Made by a program: the position numbers and the translations under genes. The notes under the pieces are model-generated. The model was not told the DNA's origin, ran no database searches, and worked only from the letters and a program-made list of their open reading frames with translations. Below are positions 35,242 through 44,894 of a stretch of 64,000 nucleotides of DNA, piece by piece; positions within the stretch are counted from its first letter, which is position 1, and every line of letters starts with the position of its first letter. Origin of the DNA: Thermodesulfatator atlanticus DSM 21156 (GTDB lineage Bacteria; Desulfobacterota; Thermodesulfobacteria; Thermodesulfobacteriales; Thermodesulfatatoraceae); NCBI RefSeq assembly GCF_000421585.1, contig NZ_ATXH01000003.1, positions 62,001 to 126,000 of the forward strand, in the 5' to 3' direction.

Positions 35242-36738
35242 ATGAAACGAGTGGTAAGTTTGCTGTTGTTTTTTGTGTTAGTGCTAAATGTGGAGGCATG
35301 GGCTAAGAGTTCTATCTTTGAAGAGATTTTTAAGGTTAAAAAAACAGAGCTTACTGCCACAGAGACGACTAATAAAAATACCGATCAAGAAGCGGTAAAT
35401 CTTGCTCTTAAATTATCCAAGGCTTTTGCTCAGGTGGCTAAAAAGGCAGGGCCTGCGGTGGTTTTTGTACAGGTAGAAAAAGTAGTAGTGCAGCGCGGAC
35501 CGGTAATGGAACCTTTTCCCTTTGGGAGCCCTTTTGACTTTTTTGGAAACGACTTTTTTGAGAGATTTTTCAGGGAGCGTTTCCCGAGAAAGTATCGTCA
35601 GATGGGAGCTGGCTCAGGTTTTATTATCAGCCCTGACGGCTACATCCTGACCAACAACCACGTGGTGGCCAACGCTGATAAAGTAAAAGTTAAACTAGCA
35701 GACGGGCGTGAGTTTAACGCCAAGGTTATAGGTACTGATCCCGCTTCAGATGTGGCAGTGATAAAAATAAACGCCAAAAACTTACCTGTTCTTCCCCTTG
35801 GAGACTCAGATAAAATCCAGGTTGGTGAATGGGTCCTTGCCATAGGGAACCCTTTTGGCTTGACCCAAACAGTAACCGTGGGGGTAATAAGCGCCAAAGG
35901 CCGTTCTGGCATGGGTATAACTGATTACGAAGACTTTATTCAAACAGATGCGGCGATTAACCCCGGAAATTCCGGTGGCCCATTGGTTAACTTAAAAGGC
36001 GAAGCCATTGGCATGAACACCGCTATTTTTACCCGCTCTGGTGGCTATATGGGGATAGGTTTTGCCATTCCTATCAATATGGTCAAGGTCATTACCAAAC
36101 AGCTCATAGAAAAAGGTAAGGTGGTGCGGGGATGGCTAGGGGTTGTCATCCAAGACCTTAACGAAGACCTGGCGAAGTCTTTTGGGTTAGAAAGACCAGA
36201 GGGGGCGCTGATTACAGAAGTAGCAGAGAACTCTCCTGCTGAAAAAGCGGGTCTCAAACGGGGCGACATTATCGTCAAGTATGACGGCAAACCCGTCAAA
36301 AATGTCGCTGAGCTAAGAACTATGGTAGCCCTAACCCCTCCGGGTACCAAGGTAAAAATTGTTGTAATGCGTAATGGAAAACCCAAAGAACTTGAGGTCA
36401 CGATAGGGACCCAACCTCAAGGACTAAGTATTATCACCGGTCAGGACGAGTTTTTGAAAAAGCTAGGCCTTGAAGTTCAGCCTCTTACCCCTGACCTTGC
36501 ACAGCAGCTTGGTTACGGTGTAAATGAAGGGGTAGTGATAACAGGAGTTGCCCCTGATAGTCCTGCGGCGATGGCGGGCCTGCGTCCAGGAATGCTTATC
36601 GAAGAGGTCAATCACCGCCGAGTACACAACCTTAAAGAATTTGCTGAAGCTATAGCTCCTAGCAGAAGGACAGGTCGGGTACTCTTTTTGGTGAGGGATA
36701 AAGAATTCAGACGCTATGTCTCTATTCGTTTAAAATAG
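35242..36738 (+). CDS. degP: Periplasmic serine protease DegP/HtrA
   Basis: 498 residues. Signal peptide (cleaved about after EAWA), a trypsin-like domain with the triad His (ILTNNHVVANAD), Asp (TDPASDVAVIKI) and Ser (NPGNSGGPLVN), and two PDZ domains (~290-380 and ~400-495). It degrades or refolds damaged periplasmic proteins. RBS GGGAGG. A strong terminator follows at 36763-36783, closing the operon. Confidence 0.95.
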   Translation: MKRVVSLLLFFVLVLNVEAWAKSSIFEEIFKVKKTELTATETTNKNTDQEAVNLALKLSKAFAQVAKKAGPAVVFVQVEKVVVQRGPVMEPFPFGSPFDFFGNDFFERFFRERFPRKYRQMGAGSGFIISPDGYILTNNHVVANADKVKVKLADGREFNAKVIGTDPASDVAVIKINAKNLPVLPLGDSDKIQVGEWVLAIGNPFGLTQTVTVGVISAKGRSGMGITDYEDFIQTDAAINPGNSGGPLVNLKGEAIGMNTAIFTRSGGYMGIGFAIPINMVKVITKQLIEKGKVVRGWLGVVIQDLNEDLAKSFGLERPEGALITEVAENSPAEKAGLKRGDIIVKYDGKPVKNVAELRTMVALTPPGTKVKIVVMRNGKPKELEVTIGTQPQGLSIITGQDEFLKKLGLEVQPLTPDLAQQLGYGVNEGVVITGVAPDSPAAMAGLRPGMLIEEVNHRRVHNLKEFAEAIAPSRRTGRVLFLVRDKEFRRYVSIRLK

Positions 36739-36762
36739 CCCCTCCTTCTTTATACATGCCAG

Positions 36763-36783
36763 AGGCCCCACTAGGTGGGGCCT
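36763..36783 (+). terminator. Rho-independent terminator after degP
   Basis: AGGCCCCA/TGGGGCCT stem with a 5-base loop, followed by TCATTATTTTTTTATTTT. Confidence 0.88.
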
Positions 36784-36864
36784 TCATTATTTTTTTATTT
36801 TCTCATCTATTTTTCCGAAAATAATTTATATAAAAAATTACTAAAAATAATTTATACTAAAGCC

Positions 36865-38013
36865 ATGCGGGCGAGTTTGCTCTTCTTATTATTTTTTTTG
36901 TTTTTTAAAACACCTGGCTTTGCAGAGCAGCAAGGAGTCTTTCCCGACTACATCTTGCTTGGAACATCACTTCCCCTTTCCGGTCATGCTTCTTATTTAG
37001 GCCACGAGGTTATGAAAGGAATGGAGGCCTATTTCAAATTTGTAAACGAGCAGGGAGGGGTTTGGGGGCGAAAAATCGTATTAAAAGCCTATGATGATCG
37101 CTATAATCCCCCGTTGATGATAGGCAACGTGCGCACCCTTGTAGAAGAAGATAAGGTTTTTGCGCTGATTAGCCTGGTGGGGACTCCTACCACCTTAACA
37201 GTTTTGAAATACTGTGAACTTAACCGCGTTCCTATCCTTTTCCCGATAACTGGTGCCATAGAATTACGCAGGCCTGTGTGGCGTTACGTGTTCAACCTTC
37301 GCCCAAGCTATTGGGATGAGTGTAGGGTAGCTGTTGATTATTTTATCAAAAAAGGGAAAAAGCGCTTTGCGGTTTTTTATCAGCAAGATGCTTACGGTTT
37401 TAACGGGCTTGAAGGTACTGAAAAAAGCTTGTGGGCCCATGGTTTAGAACCAATTGCCAAAGCACACTATTTTAGAGGGCAAAAGGATATTAAAGAAGCA
37501 CTTTATAAGATAGGTAAGGCTTCGCCAGATGTAATAGTTTTGGTGGGTACTGCTGAAGTTTGCACTTCGTTTATTAAAAATTATGTTACTTTGTATGGTA
37601 AAACTCCAACTTTTTATGCAGTTTCCTTTTCAGGCTTAGAAGATGTGGCGCAATTAATTAAAGATTTAGATGTAAAAGTTTATATGACTTCTGTATTACC
37701 TCCTTTAACTGAGAATCTACCTGCTATAAAAGAATATGTCAGGATAATGAAAAAATATTTTCCAAAAGAGAAGGTTTCCTCTCTTTCTTTTGAGGGTTTT
37801 TTGAATGCTAAACTTTTTGTGGAAATTATTCGGAAGATTGGCTTAAGCATTGACAGAGAAAAACTTATAGATACTTTAGAAAATCTTAAAAATTTTGATA
37901 TTGGTCTTCTGGAACCTATTAATTTTAGTAGTCATGACCATCAAGGACTTAAGAAAGTTTATTTCTATCGGATAAAAAATGGCAAAATTTATTACCTTTT
38001 TTCAGCGAATTAA
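36865..38013 (+). CDS. Periplasmic branched-chain-amino-acid-type binding protein, sensor partner of a hybrid kinase
   Basis: About 382 residues from the ATG at 36865, which opens a clean signal peptide (MRASLLFLLFFLFF...GFA); a longer frame upstream runs through the degP terminator and is not used. The mature chain is a type 1 periplasmic binding fold (LLGTSLPLSGHASYLGHEV, GMEAYFKFVNEQGG, FAVFYQQDAYGFNGLEGT). No permease or ATPase genes are nearby; the next gene, overlapping by 35 bp, is a membrane hybrid kinase. It probably senses an amino acid or carboxylate for that kinase. A TATACT box 7 bp before the ATG would give a leaderless mRNA. Confidence 0.85.
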   Translation: MRASLLFLLFFLFFKTPGFAEQQGVFPDYILLGTSLPLSGHASYLGHEVMKGMEAYFKFVNEQGGVWGRKIVLKAYDDRYNPPLMIGNVRTLVEEDKVFALISLVGTPTTLTVLKYCELNRVPILFPITGAIELRRPVWRYVFNLRPSYWDECRVAVDYFIKKGKKRFAVFYQQDAYGFNGLEGTEKSLWAHGLEPIAKAHYFRGQKDIKEALYKIGKASPDVIVLVGTAEVCTSFIKNYVTLYGKTPTFYAVSFSGLEDVAQLIKDLDVKVYMTSVLPPLTENLPAIKEYVRIMKKYFPKEKVSSLSFEGFLNAKLFVEIIRKIGLSIDREKLIDTLENLKNFDIGLLEPINFSSHDHQGLKKVYFYRIKNGKIYYLFSAN

Positions 38014-40138
38014 GCTTTTAATAATTTTACTTTTCCGACCAGATGAACGCTATCGTCTCACCCGCTCTTTTGCTTTGATGATGCTTCCCGTAACATTTTT
38101 AGCAGGTATTTTTATATGTTTTGCGGTGCCAGCTAGCTATTATTATATTTCAAAGCAAGAAAAGAAAGAACAAGCTAAGCTTCATGCCTCTTATCTTGCT
38201 TCCATTTTTCGTCATACGATTGAATCAAATCCCCTTAACTGGCAGGATCAAATTAAAGAACAATTAAAAATTACTAATATTCAATACGTCATTTTTTATG
38301 ATTCTCAGGGTAGAGTTATAGAAAAGATTGGTAAAATTTCCCATGATTTTTCTTCTAAATTTTTTGTTATTTCTGTACGTTATCCAATTAAATTTGGAAA
38401 AGAGTTGTACGGTTTTGTCGAGGTAGGACTTTCTTCAAATAATATGTTAGCTAATATTTTTCAACTATTGATTTTCTCTTTAGTACTTGGAACTTTAGAA
38501 GGGTTGGCATTATGGTTGATTCCTATTTTTTATATCTGGTCTGCTGAAGAGAAAATTAATAAATCACAGGAAGAACTTCTGCTTGAAAGAGAAAAACTTA
38601 AAGCCTCTGAAACCAAATATCGTACTCTTTTTGAGTTTGCTCCAGATGGCCATGTTATCACTACTGCTGATGGCAAGATTATTTCGTGTAATAATGCTTT
38701 TAGGCAATTAGTAGGTCTCGATAAAGACGAAAATCCTGATAGTATTCAAGAATTTTATGTTGATCTTAACGAAAGAGAAAAAATTTTAGATGAACTTTTT
38801 GGAGTAGGAGAAGTTCGTAATAGAGAAGTTCTTTTTCGTCGTAAAGATGGAAAGGAAATTCCGGTTCTTGTTTCTCAGCGTCTTATAGGAATTTCTGCTC
38901 TTCAATATGATATTCCTGTTGAATATCAAGAAGCTATTTTAGTTTTTGCAGTTATACGTGATATTTCTAAACTTAAGGAAATGGAAAGACAACTTTTACA
39001 GGCTCAAAAGATGGAAAGTATTGGCCTTTTGGCCGGTGGAATTGCTCACGACTTTAATAACATTTTGGCCGCTATATCAGGATATAATGAATTGTTGAAG
39101 AACAATTTGAAAGATCCCAAATTATTGCGCTACACAGAAATTATTGAAAAATCAACCAAAAGAGCGGCGGATCTGGTAAGTAATCTATTAGCTTTTGCAC
39201 GTGCTGGAAAGTATCAGGTAGAACCTCTAAACTTAAATGATATTGTTGATGAAGTAATTTCTTTTTTGAAGCATTCTCTTGATAAAAAGATAGTTTTACG
39301 TAAAGAAATCAGCGCTAAACTCCCTATCATTATGGCAGATTCTTCTCAAATTAATCAAGTATTATTAAATCTTTGTCTTAATGCCCGTGATGCAATATTG
39401 TCTCAGGGTGGTGGTCAGATTATTATCCGTACAAGAACGACAATATTCGATAATACTCACATCTTTATAACCGGAGATAAGGCTCCACCAGGAGAATACG
39501 TTGTTTTAGAAGTAGAAGATACTGGTCCTGGTATTCCTCATGATATAATTGACAAGATATTTGAGCCTTTTTTTACTACCAAGCCTGTTGGTGAAGGTTC
39601 AGGTCTTGGTCTTTCAGTTGTGTACGGCATTGTTAGGAACCATGGAGGATTTGTTGATGTTTCTTCAAGACCTGGGAAAACTAAATTTACTATCTTTTTC
39701 CCAAAAGCTGAGCAAATAAACAAAGCAAAACAAGATATTGTTTCTTCCTTTACGGCAAAAGAACTCAATGGTGATGCTACGGTTTTGATAGTAGATGATG
39801 AAGATGAAGTAAGAGAACTCACTAGAGTTGTTTTGGAAGAGCACGGATATTGCGTTTTTGAAGCAAAGGATGGTCAGGAAGCTTTAACAATTCTTCAAAC
39901 GAAAAATGGAAAAATAGACTTAGTTTTGCTGGATTTAATTATGCCTGGAGTAGATGGCAAGGAGACTTTTTATAGTCTCAAGGAAATAGCTCCTAGGGTT
40001 AAAGTGATCCTTCTTTCGGGATATGTTGCTGATAAGTCAGTGCAAAAATTGTTGAGCGAAGGAGCAGACGCCTTTTTGTCCAAACCATATCGTATCCAGG
40101 ATTTATTGATCCTTATTCATCAGGTCTTGAACGAATAG
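37979..40138 (+). CDS. Membrane hybrid sensor histidine kinase (PAS, HisKA, HATPase, receiver)
   Basis: 719 residues. Two membrane segments (~30-55 and ~160-185) flank a periplasmic domain; then a coiled coil, a PAS domain (~210-335), HisKA with the phospho-acceptor His in GGIAHDFNNILAAISGY, HATPase with LNLCLNARDAI, DTGPGIP and GSGLGLSVVYGIV, and a C-terminal receiver with Asp in LVLLDLIMPGVDG and Lys in FLSKPY. The receiver has no output domain, so a phosphotransfer protein or soluble regulator elsewhere is needed. It overlaps the binding-protein gene by 35 bp. Confidence 0.93.
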   Translation: MAKFITFFQRIKLLIILLFRPDERYRLTRSFALMMLPVTFLAGIFICFAVPASYYYISKQEKKEQAKLHASYLASIFRHTIESNPLNWQDQIKEQLKITNIQYVIFYDSQGRVIEKIGKISHDFSSKFFVISVRYPIKFGKELYGFVEVGLSSNNMLANIFQLLIFSLVLGTLEGLALWLIPIFYIWSAEEKINKSQEELLLEREKLKASETKYRTLFEFAPDGHVITTADGKIISCNNAFRQLVGLDKDENPDSIQEFYVDLNEREKILDELFGVGEVRNREVLFRRKDGKEIPVLVSQRLIGISALQYDIPVEYQEAILVFAVIRDISKLKEMERQLLQAQKMESIGLLAGGIAHDFNNILAAISGYNELLKNNLKDPKLLRYTEIIEKSTKRAADLVSNLLAFARAGKYQVEPLNLNDIVDEVISFLKHSLDKKIVLRKEISAKLPIIMADSSQINQVLLNLCLNARDAILSQGGGQIIIRTRTTIFDNTHIFITGDKAPPGEYVVLEVEDTGPGIPHDIIDKIFEPFFTTKPVGEGSGLGLSVVYGIVRNHGGFVDVSSRPGKTKFTIFFPKAEQINKAKQDIVSSFTAKELNGDATVLIVDDEDEVRELTRVVLEEHGYCVFEAKDGQEALTILQTKNGKIDLVLLDLIMPGVDGKETFYSLKEIAPRVKVILLSGYVADKSVQKLLSEGADAFLSKPYRIQDLLILIHQVLNE

Positions 40139-40179
40139 TAAGCGTGTTTGCCGTTATAAAGGTTACTAACGGATACTGA

Positions 40180-41370
40180 TTAATAGTTGTTCCGTTCTTT
40201 GTAATAATGTTGTTTTAGGTAGCTTTCGATGTTTTTCTTGAGCTTTATTAAGGGGATTCCGGTTTGTTCGGAAAGTTTTTTTAAGTCTTCGAATTCTATT
40301 TTAAAAGAATCACAAGGAGCTTTTGCGAATTTTACGCTTATCTCCCCCCACGGAGTACTGATTTTTTTTATCTGCCGAGGGCAGGTTTTACGCTTGATCT
40401 CGCGTATTCTGACACCAAGGCTGGCTTCTTCTGAAAAGAAAATTTTTACAAGTTGATTGGTATTTTCGGGCTTGGCCAAAATGCAGAGCTTAAACCCTGG
40501 ACGCCCTTTTTTCATGAAAAATGGCGTAAATCCCACATCAAGGGCTCCTTTTTCAAAGAGTTTTTCTGCTAGGAAAGCAAGTTCTTCTGGTGTCTTGTCA
40601 TCAATATTGGCTTCAAGCTCAACCACTTTTTCTCCGCTAAGGTTTTCTGTTGTGCGTTTTTTGCCAACTAAAAGACGCAAAATATTGGGACAAGTATCAA
40701 ATTTTTGATGTCCGGCGCCGTAGCCTACTTTTGAAATTCTCATTTCAGGGAAAGGGCCAAAGACTTTTACTAAATTTTTTAAAAGTGCTGCCCCTGTGGG
40801 AGTAACGGTTTCTTTTTTTTCAGGAATTCCTTTTACAGGAAGGCCTTTTAGTATTTCCAAAGTTGCTGGTGCTGGTGCAGGAAGAATGCCGTGCCTCGAA
40901 TGAATAAGACCTCTTCCCAAAGGAATTTCTGAAGCGCAAACTTCTTCAACTTTTAGATAACTAAGTCCCCCTAGCACCCCGAAAATGTCTGCCAAGGTGT
41001 CAAACGCTGAGAGTTCATGGAGATGAACCTGATTAATGTCTTCTCCGTGAACCTTAGCTTCTGCTTGAAAAATAGTTTCAAGTATATTTTTGGCCTTTGC
41101 CAGGACTTTTTTCTCAAAAGGTAGCCTGTCAACCAGGGAAAAAAGTTCAGTTCTTTTTTGGGGAAGTACGCCAGTCGTTCTAGCAACAATACTTACTTTC
41201 TTAGCACTTACGCCGTTTATTTTTAAATTTTCGGTTTTAAGGGAAAGGCCACCTGGCAGTTGTTTAAGGACAGTGGCAAGATGGGTTTCTGGGTATCCTG
41301 CATCTAAAAGTGCTGCTAAAAAGATGTCTCCGGCTATACCGCCTATTAAATCAAGATATGCTATGGGCAT
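40180..41370 (-). CDS. larC: Nickel insertion protein LarC (nickel-pincer cofactor synthesis)
   Basis: 396 residues. The family start MPIAYLDLIGGIAGDIF, the metal-binding histidines around HGEDINQVHLHELSAFDTLADI, GRGLIHSRHGILPAPAPAT, and TPTGAALL are all present. LarC adds nickel to the pyridinium-thiocarboxylate ligand used by lactate racemase and related enzymes. In lactobacilli the protein is made by ribosomal frameshift; here it is one frame. LarB and LarE are not in the window. It overlaps the DedA/VTT gene by 20 bp. Confidence 0.9.
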   Translation of the reverse strand: MPIAYLDLIGGIAGDIFLAALLDAGYPETHLATVLKQLPGGLSLKTENLKINGVSAKKVSIVARTTGVLPQKRTELFSLVDRLPFEKKVLAKAKNILETIFQAEAKVHGEDINQVHLHELSAFDTLADIFGVLGGLSYLKVEEVCASEIPLGRGLIHSRHGILPAPAPATLEILKGLPVKGIPEKKETVTPTGAALLKNLVKVFGPFPEMRISKVGYGAGHQKFDTCPNILRLLVGKKRTTENLSGEKVVELEANIDDKTPEELAFLAEKLFEKGALDVGFTPFFMKKGRPGFKLCILAKPENTNQLVKIFFSEEASLGVRIREIKRKTCPRQIKKISTPWGEISVKFAKAPCDSFKIEFEDLKKLSEQTGIPLIKLKKNIESYLKQHYYKERNNY

Positions 41371-41986
41371 TTTTGTCCAGGTATTGGTAAATACTATTTC
41401 TCTTCCAGTAAAAAAGTCCCAAAAGAAAAGCGCTTATCCCTGCGATGATAGCAAACATTATCCAGTTGCGTTCGTAAAGTGAAGCACCTTGTAAGGCTAA
41501 GGCTAAAGTCCCGGGAATACGGCCTATAATCATTATCAGCAAAAAGATGCGAAAAGGAATGGGAAAAAGCCCTAAAAAATAATTCAGATAGTCTTTGGGA
41601 AATCCGGGAAACAAATAGCACAAAAATGCAGCTATAATACCCCTTTGTTGCATGAATCTTTCAAGCTTCAGGAAATGTGGGGACCTGGCCAAACGTTTTC
41701 CGAAAAAATGACGGAATTTTCGGGCAAGAAAAAAGGCTATTGAAGAACCTAAGGCAATACCAATCATGGCATAGACAAAGCCCCAAAAGGCTCCGAAAAG
41801 ATAACCTGCCACAAAGCCTGTAACTTCTCCGGGAAGGGGAGCAAAAACTACCTGTAAGGCCTGAATAGCGATAAAAACGAGAGGGGCAAGAGCCCCATAA
41901 TCTTCAATAGTTTCTCGTAATACTTCGGGATTTTCCCAAAAAAAATGGAACCATTCCCAAAGGGAAGATATATGCATAGCGCCCAT
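41351..41986 (-). CDS. VTT-domain (TVP38/TMEM64, DedA-like) membrane protein
   Basis: 211 residues with about five membrane helices. Conserved motifs: APLPGEVTGFVAGYLFGAFWGF, GIALGSSIAFFLARKFRHFFGKR, LCYLFPGFPKDYLNYFLGL. Such proteins move or scramble lipids such as undecaprenyl phosphate or phosphatidylethanolamine. It precedes larC by overlap; no functional link is obvious. Confidence 0.85.
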   Translation of the reverse strand: MGAMHISSLWEWFHFFWENPEVLRETIEDYGALAPLVFIAIQALQVVFAPLPGEVTGFVAGYLFGAFWGFVYAMIGIALGSSIAFFLARKFRHFFGKRLARSPHFLKLERFMQQRGIIAAFLCYLFPGFPKDYLNYFLGLFPIPFRIFLLIMIIGRIPGTLALALQGASLYERNWIMFAIIAGISAFLLGLFYWKRNSIYQYLDKNAHSIS

Positions 41987-42011
41987 TTTAAGCCAAGCAG
42001 GAAATAAAAAA

Positions 42012-42035
42012 AAGCCCCCTCTTTTGAGGGGGCTT
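42012..42035 (-). terminator. Rho-independent terminator after pstS
   Basis: 10-bp stem AAGCCCCCTC/GAGGGGGCTT with a TTTT loop, followed on the minus strand by a run of T. Confidence 0.88.
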
Positions 42036-42063
42036 AAAGGGAGGGATCTTCTTCTCTTACGGG

Positions 42064-43095
42064 TTAAAGAAGGGGCTTGCCATTATAGGTTACGCTTTTA
42101 ACTATGCGTTCAGCTTTTTCAACAGCTTTGGCAGGAAGACGCCCATAAAGAAGTTTTTCGTTGTACTTTTGGGCATCGTGGATGCACCACCAGAGAAGTT
42201 TTACAAGCTCCTTGGCACGTTTGTAAGAGCGACCATTGTAATTTTGTTCTTTGTAAAAGATAAGCCAAGTAAAAGAAGAGATGGGATAACCGTTAGGGGC
42301 ATCGGTGTTGGTCAAAGAACAACGAGTGTCATCTGGGATATCTACGTTAGCTGCAGCAGAAATGGATTCCAAAGTAGGTTTGACAAACTTGCCTGCTTTG
42401 TTCTGGATAGCGGCTACAGGAATATGGTTCTTAATAGCATAGGCAATTTCAATGTAGCCAATGGTTCCGGGGATTTGTCTGATAAGACCGGCCACACCGG
42501 GGTTCCCTTTACCACCCATACCTACAGGCCAGCGTACGGATTTGCCGCGGCCTACTTTTTCACACCATTCATTGCTTACTTTGCAAAGGTAGTCGGTAAA
42601 AATATAGGTTGTTCCAGAGGAATCAGAACGACGGGCAACGATGATAGGAAGATCGGGAAATTTGACGCCCGGATTAATGGCCTTGATAGCAGGATCATTC
42701 CATCTAGTTATTTTGCCAAGAAAGATATCAACCAATACCTTAGGGGTGAGCTTAAGTTCGGTCACGCCGGGAACATTAAAAGCAACTGCGACAGCTCCCA
42801 AAGTAGTGGGCATGTGGAGAATTTGAGCAGGAGCCTTGGCAAGGTCAGAATCTTTCATGGGAGCGTCGGTAGCACCGAAGTCAACTGTGCGGGCAAGAAG
42901 CTGACGAATTCCGCCACCAGACCCAATAGCCTGGTAGTTTACCTGAACACCAGTCTTTTTGTAGTAAACGTCAAACCACTTAGAATAAAGCGGATAAGGG
43001 AAAGTTGCCCCAGCACCTAAAAGGGTAAGCTTAGCAGCCTGAACCCCCGTAACACTAAAAAGCACCAACAGTAAAACAAGTAACCACTTACGCAT
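42064..43095 (-). CDS. pstS: Phosphate ABC transporter substrate-binding protein
   Basis: 343 residues. Signal peptide (cleaved about after VQA), then LLGAGATFPYPLYSKWF, QAIGSGGGIRQL and ARRSDSSGTTYIF, the residues that grip phosphate in PstS, and GVAGLIRQIPGTIGYIE. RBS GGAGGAGG. The gene is alone: no pstCAB or phoU neighbours appear, so the rest of the transporter must be elsewhere. It ends in a good terminator. Confidence 0.92.
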   Translation of the reverse strand: MRKWLLVLLLVLFSVTGVQAAKLTLLGAGATFPYPLYSKWFDVYYKKTGVQVNYQAIGSGGGIRQLLARTVDFGATDAPMKDSDLAKAPAQILHMPTTLGAVAVAFNVPGVTELKLTPKVLVDIFLGKITRWNDPAIKAINPGVKFPDLPIIVARRSDSSGTTYIFTDYLCKVSNEWCEKVGRGKSVRWPVGMGGKGNPGVAGLIRQIPGTIGYIEIAYAIKNHIPVAAIQNKAGKFVKPTLESISAAANVDIPDDTRCSLTNTDAPNGYPISSFTWLIFYKEQNYNGRSYKRAKELVKLLWWCIHDAQKYNEKLLYGRLPAKAVEKAERIVKSVTYNGKPLL

Positions 43096-43223
43096 AATGC
43101 CTCCTCCTCATTTTGAGTTTTGCCCCAAAATTAAACGCTTGCTTTGACAGAAGTGACACCAAATTGTTACAAATTTTTGACTTAAAAATGACGTACTCGT
43201 GGCTGTTTTGCGACAAAAATTTT

Positions 43224-44894
43224 TTATTCCTTAAATACCGGGCATTTGCGTTTGGGGTCCCAATTTTTCATCACCGGATCAGTAAAGTCTTTGTGGCAAT
43301 CAAGACAAAGCCCCACCCTTAGGATACGTTTTATTTCTTCTGGCGTGAAAGCCCTTAGGTCTTTCCTGGAGAATCTTACGAATACATGGCCTTCAAGGTC
43401 TGTTACCGCAGAAAGCGGAAAATCAAGTCCTAAAAGATCACTTTTTTGGCTTTCCATGCTTTCAAAATGCCACTTGCCGTTTCGATAGCTTAAAATGCCG
43501 TATCCAAGCCCTAGGGTCTTAGCAGATGTGTGGCAGCTTTTGCAAGTTCGGGCCTTCCCAGTGGCATGTGGATCCATAAAAGACCAGGTGATTCTCTTGA
43601 ACTCTTTTTGGACTTTCCCGTCCTGGGAAAGTAGGGTGATAAAGTCCTGTCACCCAGGGACAATGATTTCGATTTTGTTGCCCTTTACACCAAGAGTTGG
43701 TTCGTCAAGGCGCATATAGGAACGAAATTCTTCCCAGGCACCAGGGGTTTCTTTATTGGCAAGCTTGTCTAATTGGGACTGGCTAGCATCACGCCGTACA
43801 TGGCAACCAAAGCATTGTGGTACACGCGGTGCATGGCAGGCCTGGCAGGTTAACCTTTGGTGAACTTTGTGTTCGCATTTTATGGGATCAGGTTTTTTTA
43901 AGGGGTGTTTTTTGCCAGCTTTGTCAAGAAAAACGATCTTGTGGTCTTCTTCTTTTACTCCCGGAATTTTGCGTCCCTTGCGTGTAACTCCCTTCCCTCC
44001 GTGGCAACTCTCACAGGTGATTTCTACGCTTTGTTCAAAATGGGTATATTCGTGGCCATCGCCCATGGTTTCTTCGGCAATATGACAGTCCACACAGGAA
44101 AGTCCGGCCTTAAAGTGGACATCAGGGGGAATCCTTCGCACAAAGCGTCCGTCAACAAGGGTTTCTGCGCCAAAATCGCCCTCACGATAAGGGGTACCGT
44201 AGCCTTCGTCTTCGTAAAGTCCCTGGTAGGTGAGGCCAATGCGGCCACTTCTGTTATGGCAACGCACACAGTTTTCAACAGGCATCTTGCGCGTAAGTAC
44301 GGGATGTTTTGCTTTCTTGGGGCCTTTCACCAAATGACAGGCTACGCATCCTCCTCCTTTTTCCTTTAAAAAATCAGGAAGCTTTCCCTTTTCCATCCAG
44401 AGGTGGCATGAGCCACAAAGCTTTCGAAAATAATCAAGGGCAGGGGAGTTAAGCCCTGTTTTCATCAGGTGTTCAACGGTGTCTTCGGGAAGCATTTTGG
44501 CGTCTTCGGGGATTTCTCCCCAATAGCGACGAAGCACGTTAATGATCCCGCGGTTGGTGGCCATAAGGGATTTTTTTACTCTTCCTGGCATTTTGGGATG
44601 GCACGCTGGTCTTCCGCAGGTTTTTTCTACAACCCTCAAATCCCCTGGGTTTTTTACGATGCCTCGGTGGGCCAGTTTTTTATCCATGCGCAGGGGGTTA
44701 CCCAGGTGACACGGTGAGCATCCCACTACATCTCGGCTGTGGACTTTTTCAGGGGATTCGTCATGGCAGGCAAGGCACATTTCTACCCTGCCGTCAGTAG
44801 TGGTGAAAACTTTAGGGGCCCGCTTGCGCTGCCATTCCCGCACGCCAACTACTACTAACAAAACTATGCCTAAAATGAGAAAGGCTTTTTTCAT
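43224..44894 (-). CDS. Twelve-haem cytochrome c with an in-frame TGA (candidate selenocysteine)
   Basis: Signal anchor (MKKAFLILGIVLLVVVGVRE), then haem sites CLACH, CSPCH, CGRPACH (CxxxCH), CGSCH, CVACH, CVRCH, CVDCH, CESCH, CQACH, CFGCH. After EIIVPG at residue 414 comes TGA (43652-43650). The same frame then continues without another stop for 141 codons (QDFITLLSQDGK...) and holds two more haem sites, CKSCH and CLDCH. A hairpin follows the TGA at 17 bases (43612-43632). The region after the TGA lacks an internal RBS-ATG of its own: the first ATG is 25 codons in and inside the conserved part. So I read one gene of 556 codons. Overlaps the cytochrome b start by 4 bp. Alternatives: a nonsense mutation or sequencing error. 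Role: periplasmic electron acceptor of the Rieske/cytochrome b complex. Confidence 0.8.
43612..43632 (-). promoter_or_regulatory. SECIS-like hairpin after the in-frame TGA
   Basis: In the mRNA, 17 nt after the UGA, ACUUUCCC pairs perfectly with GGGAAAGU around an AGGAC loop. The loop has a G in its first two positions and lies about 25 nt from the UGA, within the range of bacterial SECIS elements. An alternative pairing, GGACUUU with AAAGUCC, starts 2 nt after the UGA. Confidence 0.55.

Noticed and set aside
36775-36865. Upstream extension of the binding-protein gene
   Set aside because: It begins inside the degP terminator and adds residues before an excellent signal peptide starting at 36865.
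43134-43180. Pho box before pstS
   Set aside because: TTGTAAC and TGTCA-like direct repeats are present but their spacing is irregular, so no Pho box can be claimed.
43224-43577. Separate small two-haem cytochrome gene
   Set aside because: It is in the same frame as the large cytochrome, has no ribosome-binding site at its first ATG, and conserved sequence extends upstream to the TGA.
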